Below, piece after piece: positions 30,330 through 64,000 of a DNA stretch of 64,000 nucleotides. Position 1 is the stretch's first letter; every line of letters begins with the position of its first letter. The stretch is from Ophthalmolycus amberensis. Lineage: Eukaryota; Chordata; Actinopteri; Perciformes; Zoarcidae. Location of the stretch: the NCBI GenBank assembly GCA_024529925.1, contig JAFEUB010001529.1, forward strand, positions 62,001 to 126,000, in the 5' to 3' direction. The position numbers and the translations under genes are program-made. Under the pieces are notes generated by a model. It worked only from the letters and a program-made list of their open reading frames with translations. It ran no database searches and was not told the origin of the DNA.

Positions 30330-33300
30330 TTGAAGCCGTGCCTTTCAGTTTCAGCTTGTTCTGGAGCTCTTTGTCGATCTCGTCTTTGTTGAACTGTGCG
30401 TTGGCCGTCTCAAAGTCAAAGTCTTCTTCGAACGTCATGGCGCCGTCCCGGCGCAGGTTGACTTTACCTCGGCTGCGGTTTCCTCGTCCGCGGCCACGGC
30501 GATTGGGCTGAGCACCAGCTGACAAATGACCTAAATATAAAAAAATGAAATACGGAAACAGTCAAACAAGCGACACCTGGGCCTGCTGTGCAGTCAAAAG
30601 TATTGGGACAGTGTTACACTAGCTTTATACTCCAGCACAATATAATGAAAAAGGAGCCATGTCTGAGATTTAAAGGTGCTGCATACGAGACTGGGAGCAT
30701 TTCTATTGGCCCTCAACGCGGCGACAGCTGAGCCGGCAGCTCGCAGCGCCAACATAAAACATTCACCACGTGAACCATCAAGACACCTTTTCAGGGTAAA
30801 AAAAAATGACTACCTCACTGACTTCCACTAATACAGCTGATGAAAACAAATATTTTGGTGGCTGTAAGAGTCTTATCGGGTATTAAGTTATGGCGCAAAA
30901 CTACTTACCGGCATGACGCTTGTTGGGATCTCGGTTTTCAAGAGTGCCGTGTTCATGATCTGGCCGAGACACCAACTGGACCTCAGGAGCTGAACAGAAA
31001 GACACCATCTTAAACTCAAGGTGAAGTGGTACGGCTCTGACAAAGCGGGCAACTTGATTAAAATATACAGATGACGGCAACTTCAGACATTTGCAAAGAC
31101 TCAGCAAACTTTTATCAGCGTGGACTTTAACCACGCAAAGTCCTGGAGGAGTCTTTACCCTTTCTCTGCTCCAGGAGGTCGGGGGGCCTCTGGCTAGCGG
31201 AAGGGATGCCGGGGGGCCTCTGGCTAGCGGAAGGGATGCCGGGGGGCCTGGGAGCCGCCGCCCCCGACTGACTCCTCTGTCCCACGGGGGCAGGTGGTGC
31301 CGGGGCAGCTGATGGTGGGGCCTTCACCGTCTGCTCCAGGGTGGGACATTTGGTGATAGAGCCCAGCTGGGGACTGATGCACCCTGCAGAAAATACCAAA
31401 GTGAGATCCAAACGATACGATTGTCTTTAAACGCAGCGTACTTCATCTTGCAGCGGCTGACGGGGGCAGTGACAGTTTGGGGATACACCCCATTAATGCA
31501 ACTCCGACCAGGAAGGTTCCTCCATAATATTGGCACTCGACGACACAGACATCTAATTTTCAATAACTCCAATGGTAACTCAATGCATTTCCAAAGCAAT
31601 TTATATATTTAGTTATAAACCCCAGCCATAAATGTCTCCCCCCTTTGAGCACTTTAAGATGCCCTGGACTCAGTGTATTAGAAACGTGATGCCTAATAGT
31701 CTCCGCTAAATCCAGTTCAACGCATAATGGGGTTCAGGTGCACAGCAGGAAGCTCAAAAGACGACATGCAGCTGTGCTCGGTTAGAATTTGCAGGAAACA
31801 GCTGTTGCCAGAGAAACAAGATGCTTTGCTTACAAGGCTCGTTTGAAAAGCGGTCAATCGTTTGAGTCGTCATCAGAAAGGGTTTAGACAAAAACAAAAA
31901 AAACTCAAAGTGCTCTGAACACAGAGATGGAGCTGGGCAATATAGGCTCAATTTAATCACTATTTTTAAGAAGATATTTGTGCACCAATTGATTCATGCA
32001 AGCATTAACATCTTATACGTCATGTTAAATACACTGTTGTTTGTGATGAGCTACGTCTTGCTATAACCATAATTGATCCTATCATCATGTGGGAACGGGA
32101 ACCATTCTCACAGCTCTGCTTCGTGGTGCATCCTGTGCATCCATACAGTGACCGGACATGCATCCGGAACGAGAACTACTCCTTACCTCCGGCTCCGGCA
32201 GAACCGAACTGCTGATCTGCAAGGGGCGTGACTCCAAACTGGCTGTATGGCGGGATGGGGGCCTTGCTGAGAGCAGCATAGGACCCCGCCGACTGGAATG
32301 ATGATCCCGCTGAAGCATTGCTGGATCCAAGTGACGACTAGAGAAACACATTACACCATCAACTGACAACGCAGACTGTCAGGAAACAGCACCGTCACAT
32401 AAATTCACATCAGGTACACAATGAATAACAGTGTTTCATGTTAATTACCCAGATTTAATTTCTAATTTTAACTATTTTACATACATTATAGTTTATTAGT
32501 GGGTTGCTATTTTGTATTAAATCTGCAGTAGCCTTACTAGTAAATAATATCGTAAAATACATGTAGAGAATTAAAAAATTACAATATTTCCCTCTGAGAA
32601 GATGTGGAGTTGAAGTAAAAAGTTACATAAAACCAAAATACTCAAGTCAAGTACCTAAAAATGTACAATCCTAACTTACTTACTGGTGTACTTAATTACA
32701 TTACACCACTGCTAGAGCCCAGAATTGTTAACCTGAGCACAAAGGTTTTCATAGATCTAGCCTGTTCATTTTGCTCTCAAGAGTGCACAAGATTGATGGA
32801 TTTAACTCGGAAAGACACATTTTTCTTCTGGGGGAGCAGACTCCGGACCCACTAAAATGGGATGACCTAATCCGTCATCATCCATAAGAAATGAATATGC
32901 AACTGTAGTTCTGAAACACACAACTGCTTTAAAGACTTGTGATCGTCACTATCGCAGTGGCACATCCTGCACAAGCCTACTATACACACTTTCTACTTTC
33001 ATCCATTTCATAAAAAAAAAAAGCTAGCACATTCAGCGAGCCTCAATGACAAGACAGTTTATGATTATTGACACCATGAAAACGGATAAGACAAAAGTGT
33101 CGGGTGCAAATGGAGAGGCATTTCATTTCACACATTTTGACGCATGGAGCCAACGTCTCTGTATAATCAAGTGTTGAAGTCCTCGGTGTACTTTTAATCA
33201 AATGCACTTCAATTTATTTAATATTTAAATTTCTACGTATTTTTGTTTCATCGTAACCTGAAGAGCACAAGTGTAATCACTAACACTCATCAATGATGGC

Positions 33301-34505
33301 TGAATTATATTTAGGCCAGCCTGTTTCACAGTCCTGGCCCGCTGGTTGACCAAGAGATTTTAATGGGATGTAGCAGTAATTAATGGTATTAGATACACCT
33401 GTGCCTTTTCCTGCTGTGACGAGTCAAAATGTGCCGTGTAAAAGGGTTTATTTTTTTTGTCCTCAGTGTGGCATCTTTATTACTTGACAACCCTTCTAAT
33501 AAAAGAAAATACTGAAAAGAAGTCAGCTTAAAAAATTTCCTAAAAAGGTTTCTAGAGACTTGTAAAAACAACATACAGACTGCCATTTTAAAGTACATAT
33601 AAATGAACCTACTTGGACTATAGCAGGGTCCTGAGGCAGGGAGCTAGTGGCTTTGGGTGGCTCACACACTGTAAGGTCCTTTATATCGCTGCCTCTGAAG
33701 ATGATGTACTCAAACACCTCCTCCCGAGGTGGAACAGGCCTGTCAGTGGGCCGGTCCTCAGTGCCGAAAGAGCGAACTGTTGGGAAAATTCACAGGGTTA
33801 TTCAAATTAATTAAAACTATTTTATCTTTTTTTATTTTATTGAGGCTTAGTAGATTTCTCACACTGGGCATTAAGTCCACATGTAATGCAATGCAATGCA
33901 ATAACTACCCGTTACTTTTTGAATAATATAATCTTACTTTTCTTAGCAAATACAGGGAATCTGTCATGTTTGAATGGCGAAGCACGTCGTGGTGGATTAA
34001 CATGTGCCGTTGTAACATCATGCAAGTTCACTTGACACACGCTCAGATTCAAGACTTAAAATATAACTAAGCTACCGTTATCAACCAGTGACTAAAGCTT
34101 TAGTAAGAGAGTATGATAGCAACAAGGCTAACTTTCTATTACACGGTATGCCACTCGGTACTCAATAACGGACACATATTTAACGGTAACCCCAAACACA
34201 AAGTAAACAAAGGAGCGTTAACTGCAGCGCCACTTAGCTGTTAGTTGGCTACAAAGCTAACGTTAGCTAACGTAGCGAACTGCGCTGAAATCAGTGACAG
34301 GTTTCCATCGTTCGACACGTGTGTAAGCTCTGATAGAGACAGGTTGAGTGCTGTTGTCCAGCCCGTGGTTACGTGACTTACCTTTAGCAAGAGCTACGGT
34401 CGAGTTTTCAGTATCAATGGTGTACAAAATTCCTTCATAGCGAATCTCGGCCTTGGAGATTAGGCTAATTTTGCTGCCGATGTACGGCGTCCCTCCTCCG
34501 CTCAT
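27787..34505 (-). CDS. lsm14a: LSM14 homologue A-type (RAP55), mRNP/P-body protein (complete, 10 exons, 456 aa)
   Basis: This cytoplasmic translational repressor acts in P-bodies, binding RNA, 4E-T and DDX6. Exons in transcript order: 34382-34505, 33613-33776, 32187-32337, 31159-31383, 30909-30989, 30342-30530, 29623-29776, 29348-29374, 28855-29086 and 27787-27810. They total 1371 nt (456 aa; human LSM14A 463). The Lsm domain is residues 1-85 (YIGSKISLISKAEIRYEGIL, FEYIIFRGSDIKDLTVCEPP). The DFDF motif is around 282-296 (FEEDFDFETANAQFN), the FFD box 346-361 (YYDKTKSFFDNLS) and the TFG box 378-390 (WAEERRMNSETFG), with RGG repeats to 447. The C-terminus KDNKVAA comes from a separate last exon. 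AEIRYEG and TENST in the Lsm domain, and the RGG tail, favour LSM14A over LSM14B. The intron after exon 6 has a GC donor, and exon 4 carries a 30-bp tandem repeat. Confidence 0.95.
28402..28417. promoter_or_regulatory. CTCF-like motif (near-palindromic)
   Basis: GCCACCTAGTGGCC in the last lsm14a intron reads on the minus strand as GGCCACTAGGTGGC, close to the CTCF core CCACTAGGTGGCGC. This is a motif match by eye, with no occupancy evidence. Confidence 0.3.
29348..29374 (-). other. lsm14a: 27-nt microexon of lsm14a
   Basis: Flanked by TTCCAG and GTAAGT, this exon contributes one base, eight codons and two bases (Ser-Lys-Gly-Gly-Asp-Arg-Gly-Phe-Ser-Arg across its junctions). It links the FFD and TFG boxes. 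Its phase (2 in, 1 out) fits both neighbours, and skipping it would keep frame, so it could be alternatively spliced. Confidence 0.85.
30289..30327 (+). repeat. (GT)n microsatellite next to the lsm14a exon 6 GC donor
   Basis: The dinucleotide run lies in the lsm14a intron. On the transcribed strand it is (CA)n, starting about 12 bases past the exon 6 donor, where it could bind hnRNP L-type splicing factors. Confidence 0.9.
31181..31249 (-). repeat. lsm14a: 30-bp tandem duplication in lsm14a exon 4
   Basis: Units 31181-31210 and 31211-31240 are identical over 30 bp, with a partial third copy to 31249. In frame they encode the repeated decapeptide PGIPSASQRP in the Pro/Ala-rich linker between the Lsm and FDF parts. 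Perfect identity points to a recent and possibly polymorphic duplication. Confidence 0.9.
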
Positions 34506-35305
34506 GTTGGCCCTCTGCTGTCAATGACGCACGAATTTACACGGAATTAATAACTGTCAAACGAGAAGTCAGGCGTGTTACTTTCAGAGCCGTAGTTCTG
34601 AGACTACATTACACAGATTGATAAGTAACGCCGTGAGTTAGCTTCGCTCGTTTCAGGACTGACTTCTACCACAACATGGCCGTTTACGTTTTCCTTCGCC
34701 CGCCGCTAAGGATGTTGGGAGAAGGGCTGCGTCTCATTCCTCTAAAGATACCTCCTCTTCCTGCCACTGCTACCCTTTCCTCGTCAATGTTAAAGAGTGA
34801 TTTGACGACAAATAAGGGGAACTCAGTAATACCAAGACCGAACGTGCAGTTTTGGTCACGTTTACGATTATTTTTTGAACGAAGAAAATTAGTGAATTAA
34901 TCCTAGGGTGCTTGACAAAGGTTTGAGATTCAGCCATTCTATAATATCGCGATATTATACGGGACGGCCTCTGGTCACCCTGCCCCCATTATTGCCCGAT
35001 AACACAATTTTAGATGCGTAAAATGTACATATACCGCATAATTTGTTTTTGACACACCATATTTCATAAACTCTGAAACTAGCGAGAGGCGCAGAGAGTA
35101 TGCCACAGGTGCAAAGTGCCCTAGCTTGGGATCGTTATGCAACACCTCTTCAAAGTAGTTAAATTAGACTCGAAGAAAAATCATGAAAAATACAACTAGG
35201 ATGCCCCCCTCAGCTAATGACGTCAGATGCATTCCCACAATGCCTAGTAACACGCAGGCGCACTGTAAAAGAAAAAAAAAATAAGACAGCTATCTGTGAT
35301 CAGAG
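34506..35305. promoter_or_regulatory. Bidirectional promoter region, lsm14a / taf4
   Basis: This 800-bp gap separates the lsm14a ATG (minus) and taf4 ATG (plus), so both promoters must lie here or in unseen upstream exons. On the taf4 side there is a perfect CRE palindrome TGACGTCA at 35218-35225. Ten bases on is CATTCCCACAATGCC (35230-35244), resembling the ZNF143/SBS element TTCCCANNATGC. The sequence is not strongly CpG-rich in the middle, where a tract of AT-rich DNA lies at about 34.9-35.1 kb. Confidence 0.55.
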
Positions 35306-60246
<24,941 letters not shown>

Positions 60247-61279
60247 GTAAGGCGGGTGCGCCCCGGCAACGTCGAGACTCATAAACCTTTTTAACTCTTA
60301 AACGTTCTTCGCTGCGGTTGGAGAACGTTAGCCTCTCAGGTGTAAAGCGGTGGCTGTAGCAGCAAAAGAACATGTACCTCTACGCCTCCACTCTTAAGAC
60401 AACAATCCAAAGCTGACAAATCCAGGCGGTAGTAGTGATGAAATCCCTGACTGTTGTCTTTCTGCGTGAGGAACATGTTGTTTCTGTATTCATAGTGTCA
60501 TCACTAAAGACAGTTTTTGATTTTTCTCTCCTTCAGCGCTTCAGTCTGAGCCTTTTCTTGTTTGGCCTCGGCTTCAATTTGATACACTTAACAATTCTTT
60601 CACCTCCTTTAATGAATTCTTCAGTGGCTGTCTGAACTCACTGGACCCCAGGCACACACATAAATACTTTATGGGTTTGTCTTTTGAAGGCTGGCTGTCA
60701 GATTGTCCTCTGGACTAAAGGAACAGAGTTTAGAGGACTAAGACTTGGCAGTGGGATTTTGATTCTTTCTCTCTTCTTGTAGTGGATCTTGACACTCCGA
60801 ATGCAGACGGCGCTTGCGCGTGTTAATCAATACAGGCGGAGGGGTCTTGGTTGGTTTGCAGCATCACACCAGAGTGATAGTGTCGTCGTTACCTCTTTTT
60901 TTGCCACCGGCAGTCAATCTTATTGCTTGGGATACAATTCAGGCTCCCGCCACACGGTGAAACCTGTGAAAATATAGAATGAACGTTAGTACTGGAAGTA
61001 AAAACAGAGCCTAGCATCTCGCTCCTGTGCGTCGGATCAAAAAAAACACAGCATAATTCCACGTGACGGGCAGTCTGGCGCCCTCGTCTTGTTTTATCTC
61101 AATTAAAGTATCTGTAGTGTGGCAACGGAACCCCGCAGGTCATGTTTCCTTACGTGGACTCTTGGCGTGGTTGTTATCTCCGTCACCTTTGGGGCTGAGG
61201 GGTTGTTTAAAAATATAAATCTTTCCAGGGGGGGGGGGGGGGGGGGGAGACGCAGCATGATACAGGGGCAGGGGGCTAG

Positions 61280-61295
61280 GGCGCCCCCTGCTGGG
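61280..61295 (-). promoter_or_regulatory. CTCF-like motif, minus orientation
   Basis: GGCGCCCCCTGCTGGG on the plus strand reads CCCAGCAGGGGGCGCC on the minus strand, a near-consensus CTCF core. It lies in taf4 intron 10. This is a motif match by eye only. Confidence 0.45.
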
Positions 61296-61882
61296 GAAGT
61301 GGCACTTGTGCAGCTTTCTTGTGTCAGTGATTGGCCTCTCTGCGCTCTCAGCTGACAGCAGTCAGAGGGAGGCTCCCCAGGGCCTGCCAGCTCCGCTCAA
61401 TCAGAAGAGCCTCGGCTGCACCTCTCTCCTGTGTACACGCACCAAGTTCCACTCTGCTCTGCCTCTTCATGTACTACTGCATTCCCCATTTTTTTCTACC
61501 ACTTTATTTAATTTCTTCTGTTTAAAAAAAATCCTGATTCCAGGAGAGGATGTTAGTTTCCGTCCCCTTCTTTATTTTCCTCCTCGTGTCTCTCCATGTC
61601 TCTTGTCCTCTCCTCTTTTATTTGTCCCCACCCCCCAACACAGACACTTGCGCCGCCCCACCTCTCCAGAAACCTCTCTCTCTCCCTCCCCTGCTCATAT
61701 CTCTTCAGGCTGGTCCTTGAGCTGCTGGGCATGGGGGGAGAGGCTGTAGCGTTTCTGAAGCTGCGAAAAAGCACTCCACCCCCCCCCCCCCCCCCCCAGA
61801 TCAGGAACCAGAACACAAGCACAGCTGGAGCTCTCTAGAAAAGCTCCTCAAAGTAATCATAGTCCACTGAGACTTTTGAGGT

Positions 61883-61921
<39 letters not shown>

Positions 61922-62154
61922 CACTCTCGTGCACATACATACATGTGTCGGCTTATTGCATAAAACACTGGTCAACACAAACATGTTAGCATTCTAATTG
62001 TAAGACATGAATCCAATATCTCTTGGCATCAGAAATACGGTGTTTAACATAGAAATATATGTTTTCCATGGTGATTTAACTAGTACAAAAGAAAAATAGC
62101 GATGGTTTTTTGTTGTTATGTTGACAACCACGTCGGTGGGGCTGTAAAGGGTTG

Positions 62155-62425
62155 TCGCAGCTCGTCGGTAAGAGAGCAGATGCGGCTCCAGAGACGGATG
62201 GCTGGCTAGTTAGCTAGGTAACTAGCTTGTACTTCTCCAGAGCGACTGTGAGGAAGGACCGTTTGACCCAGCGGCAGTGGCCACCTGCCCGCTCATTTTC
62301 TGTAACCAGTGTAGCATGGCGGAATTAGCAAGCTAGCTAACTAGCCAGCCGTCCACTAGTTAGCTCGCTAGCTTGCTCATTCCACTATACGTAAACGCTA
62401 CGCTGGTTACAGAGAATGAGCCAAA
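62155..62425. repeat. GCTAGCTA-rich fold-back repeat, copy 2
   Basis: GCTCATTTTCTGTAACCAGT (about 62290-62309) faces its inverted counterpart GCTGGTTACAGAGAATGAGC (about 62402-62421), with TAGC/GCTA-rich DNA between and to the left. The left block shares ordered words with 18960-19195. It has the structure of a fold-back or MITE-like element of unknown family. Confidence 0.6.
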
Positions 62426-62924
62426 GCATTAAGTTGTTAAATTAACTGCTTGTTACTGTCAAACCTCATCCCTCGATGAGTCCTCGATATGCTGTCAGCA
62501 TGTTTAGTTTATATTAAAGTTAGTCCTCTTCAACGGTACACATAAAAATGGCCGTCGCTCTGACCTTCCTGCTACGTTGATTTGAATGAAAATCTCCCAT
62601 TTTATTTCTATGGTGTTTAACCATTCAACAATGTGTCTGGTCTCTGGAGGGTCTAATTTGTGCACAATGACATAATCAGCTGATATTTTAATTACCAATA
62701 CAGCTCTTAAACAAGCACATCACCGCATGATGCAGTCATTGAAGTCTCACTTTGCTTGACACCATTGTGAGCTGCTTGTGCTTGTTTGAGAGTAAATCTT
62801 CATTGGAACCGACACTGCTGCTAAATTATCAAATCGTTATTGGTTCAACGTTGGGCAGGTCGGGCAAGTGGGTCAGAAATCTTCTTGCCTCAGTTTTTAC
62901 TTTTTACCCCTTTACAAATTGTTA

Positions 62925-63110
62925 TCAAATAAAATAAGATAATCCTTTATTAGTCCCGCAGTGGAGAAATTCACAGGATCACAGCAGCAAAGTGACAGTG
63001 CACACAAGATACAGAGTAAAAAAAACAAACAAGAGCAACAAGTAATATAAATAAGTAATAAACAGTAAGAGTATCAACTAAGTACAAAAGTACAAAATAA
63101 TTGTCATGTT
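62925..63110 (+). repeat. LINE 3'-tail-like dispersed repeat
   Basis: AATCCTTTATTAGTCCCGCA, GTGGAGAAATTCACAGGATC, CAGCAAAGTGACAGTGCACA and an A-rich tail are words I recall from the 3' ends of abundant fish non-LTR retrotransposon copies. Family assignment is from memory and not verified. Confidence 0.45.
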
Positions 63111-63879
63111 TTATCTTCATCTAAGTAAATTAATTTGGAGTTTCGGGGCAGAGAAAAAAAAAAAAGAATAGTTTGCAGGTATTATAGATACAAACTAGTG
63201 TAGTTGGGTCACTCAGGACCTTTTCCATGTTCACTGCCAGCTACTTTTCAGGGGGACCCTTGTTGCCATGGATACCATTCAGTTCTATACTATATAAATA
63301 TTCAAGTTACCAGGCCTCCATGCAGATTGTGTCTCTCCATTGGATTTCTCGATGCTGTCTGTTGTGTTGAAAGTGACGAGCAGACAGCTGCAGTAATGTT
63401 ATCTAACAAGAGCGCATGACACACAATAAGACCTATGATAATTATAATTCATGGTTTACATAGCTCTTACTTGATATGTCGCACTGATACCCTGTAATAA
63501 TAGAAAGCTCTGCAACTGCACGTGTAAAAAGCAGCGGATGCATGCAGATAGCAGATAGGCATGTTTCCATACGTTGTTGTGTGTGTGAGTATACGGACGC
63601 GTTGCACACATGCACACAAACAGTGAAAATGCACTGCCTGGGTGAGCTCTTTCTGCATGTTTAACGCCATCTTTGTTTCTTTATATTCCTTAAAAGGAAA
63701 ACCATTGACCCCTTTTTCTGCCAGTAAAACTGACGTATTTAGTGGGCGGAGCGTAGGTGGTGGCATTAATTAACGCAGGCTGGCAAGTTTTGAAGGCTTA
63801 TTTTTTATAATGGCTGAAGAAAGAGAATTTCCCCCCTACCCCCTACAAGGAGAGGCGGGGACAGATGGGAGCTCCGCAG

Positions 63880-64000
63880 GGGATGGCTGGTTAGTTAGCT
63901 AGCTAACTGGGTAGCTAACTGGCTAACTAACCTTGGCTCTGGAGATGGGCAAGCTAGCCAGCTAACTTACCAGCCTGCTCTCCTCCCAGTGAAGTAGTCT
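63880..64000 (+). repeat. GCTAGCTA-rich repeat, copy 3 (cut by window edge)
   Basis: GGCTGGTTAGTTAGCTAGCT, then GGGTAGCTAACTGGCTAACT and GCAAGCTAGCCAGCTAACTT, resemble the TAGC-rich part of copies 1 and 2. It does not carry the TGTAACCAGTGTAGC block within the window. Confidence 0.45.

Larger units (their letters stand above)
60247..64000 (+). other. taf4: taf4 intron 10, beginning (runs off window)
   Basis: Non-coding sequence with a G homopolymer (61229-61247), a CTCF-like motif (61280-61295), a C homopolymer (61780-61798), (CA)n (61879-61914), GCTAGCTA-rich fold-back repeats and a LINE-tail-like repeat at about 62.93-63.1 kb. No coding exon is recognised. Confidence 0.65.

Overview
The window is vertebrate nuclear DNA, almost certainly a percomorph-type teleost. 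It holds multi-exon genes with GT-AG introns, (CA)n, (CT)n and (TA)n microsatellites, long C and G homopolymers, and interspersed repeats common in fish genomes. Five protein-coding genes can be reconstructed exon by exon. Every exon junction keeps phase, except one TAF4 exon that is a single base too long. I see no CRISPR array, operon, rRNA or recognisable tRNA, and no wholly new system. The interesting material is in splicing details, mobile-element remnants and regulatory motifs.

Layout: (1) 684-3588 (+), the 3' part of a taxilin gene, best matched to gamma-taxilin (txlng), with a 3' UTR to about 5.62 kb. (2) 6540-13523 (-), a complete 12-exon RBBP4/RBBP7 histone-binding WD40 gene. It lies tail to tail with txlng, and the two poly(A) signals are only about 110 bp apart. 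The txlng-rbbp7 pair matches the neighbour order I recall at human Xp22.2. (3) 16672-23288 (-), a complete hdgfl3 (PWWP domain, HDGF family). (4) 27787-34505 (-), a complete 10-exon lsm14a-type gene (Lsm, FDF, FFD, TFG and RGG parts). (5) 35306 to beyond 60246 (+), the 5' and central part of taf4. It runs head to head with lsm14a across an 800-bp promoter region, and its last exons lie beyond the right edge.

Themes: rbbp7, hdgfl3 and taf4 encode chromatin or transcription proteins (histone chaperone subunit, PWWP chromatin reader, TFIID subunit). lsm14a encodes an mRNP or P-body translational repressor, and txlng a coiled-coil syntaxin-binding protein. They need not be functionally linked; the grouping looks like ordinary vertebrate synteny.

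The taf4 introns (36.6-64 kb) and the intergenic gaps carry most of the repeats. These include two hAT-like elements with matching 8-bp flanks, one of them inside the lsm14a 3' UTR. They also include a degenerate LINE reverse-transcriptase fragment, two copies of a dispersed 300-470 bp repeat, GCTAGCTA-rich fold-back repeats, and several CTCF-like motifs.
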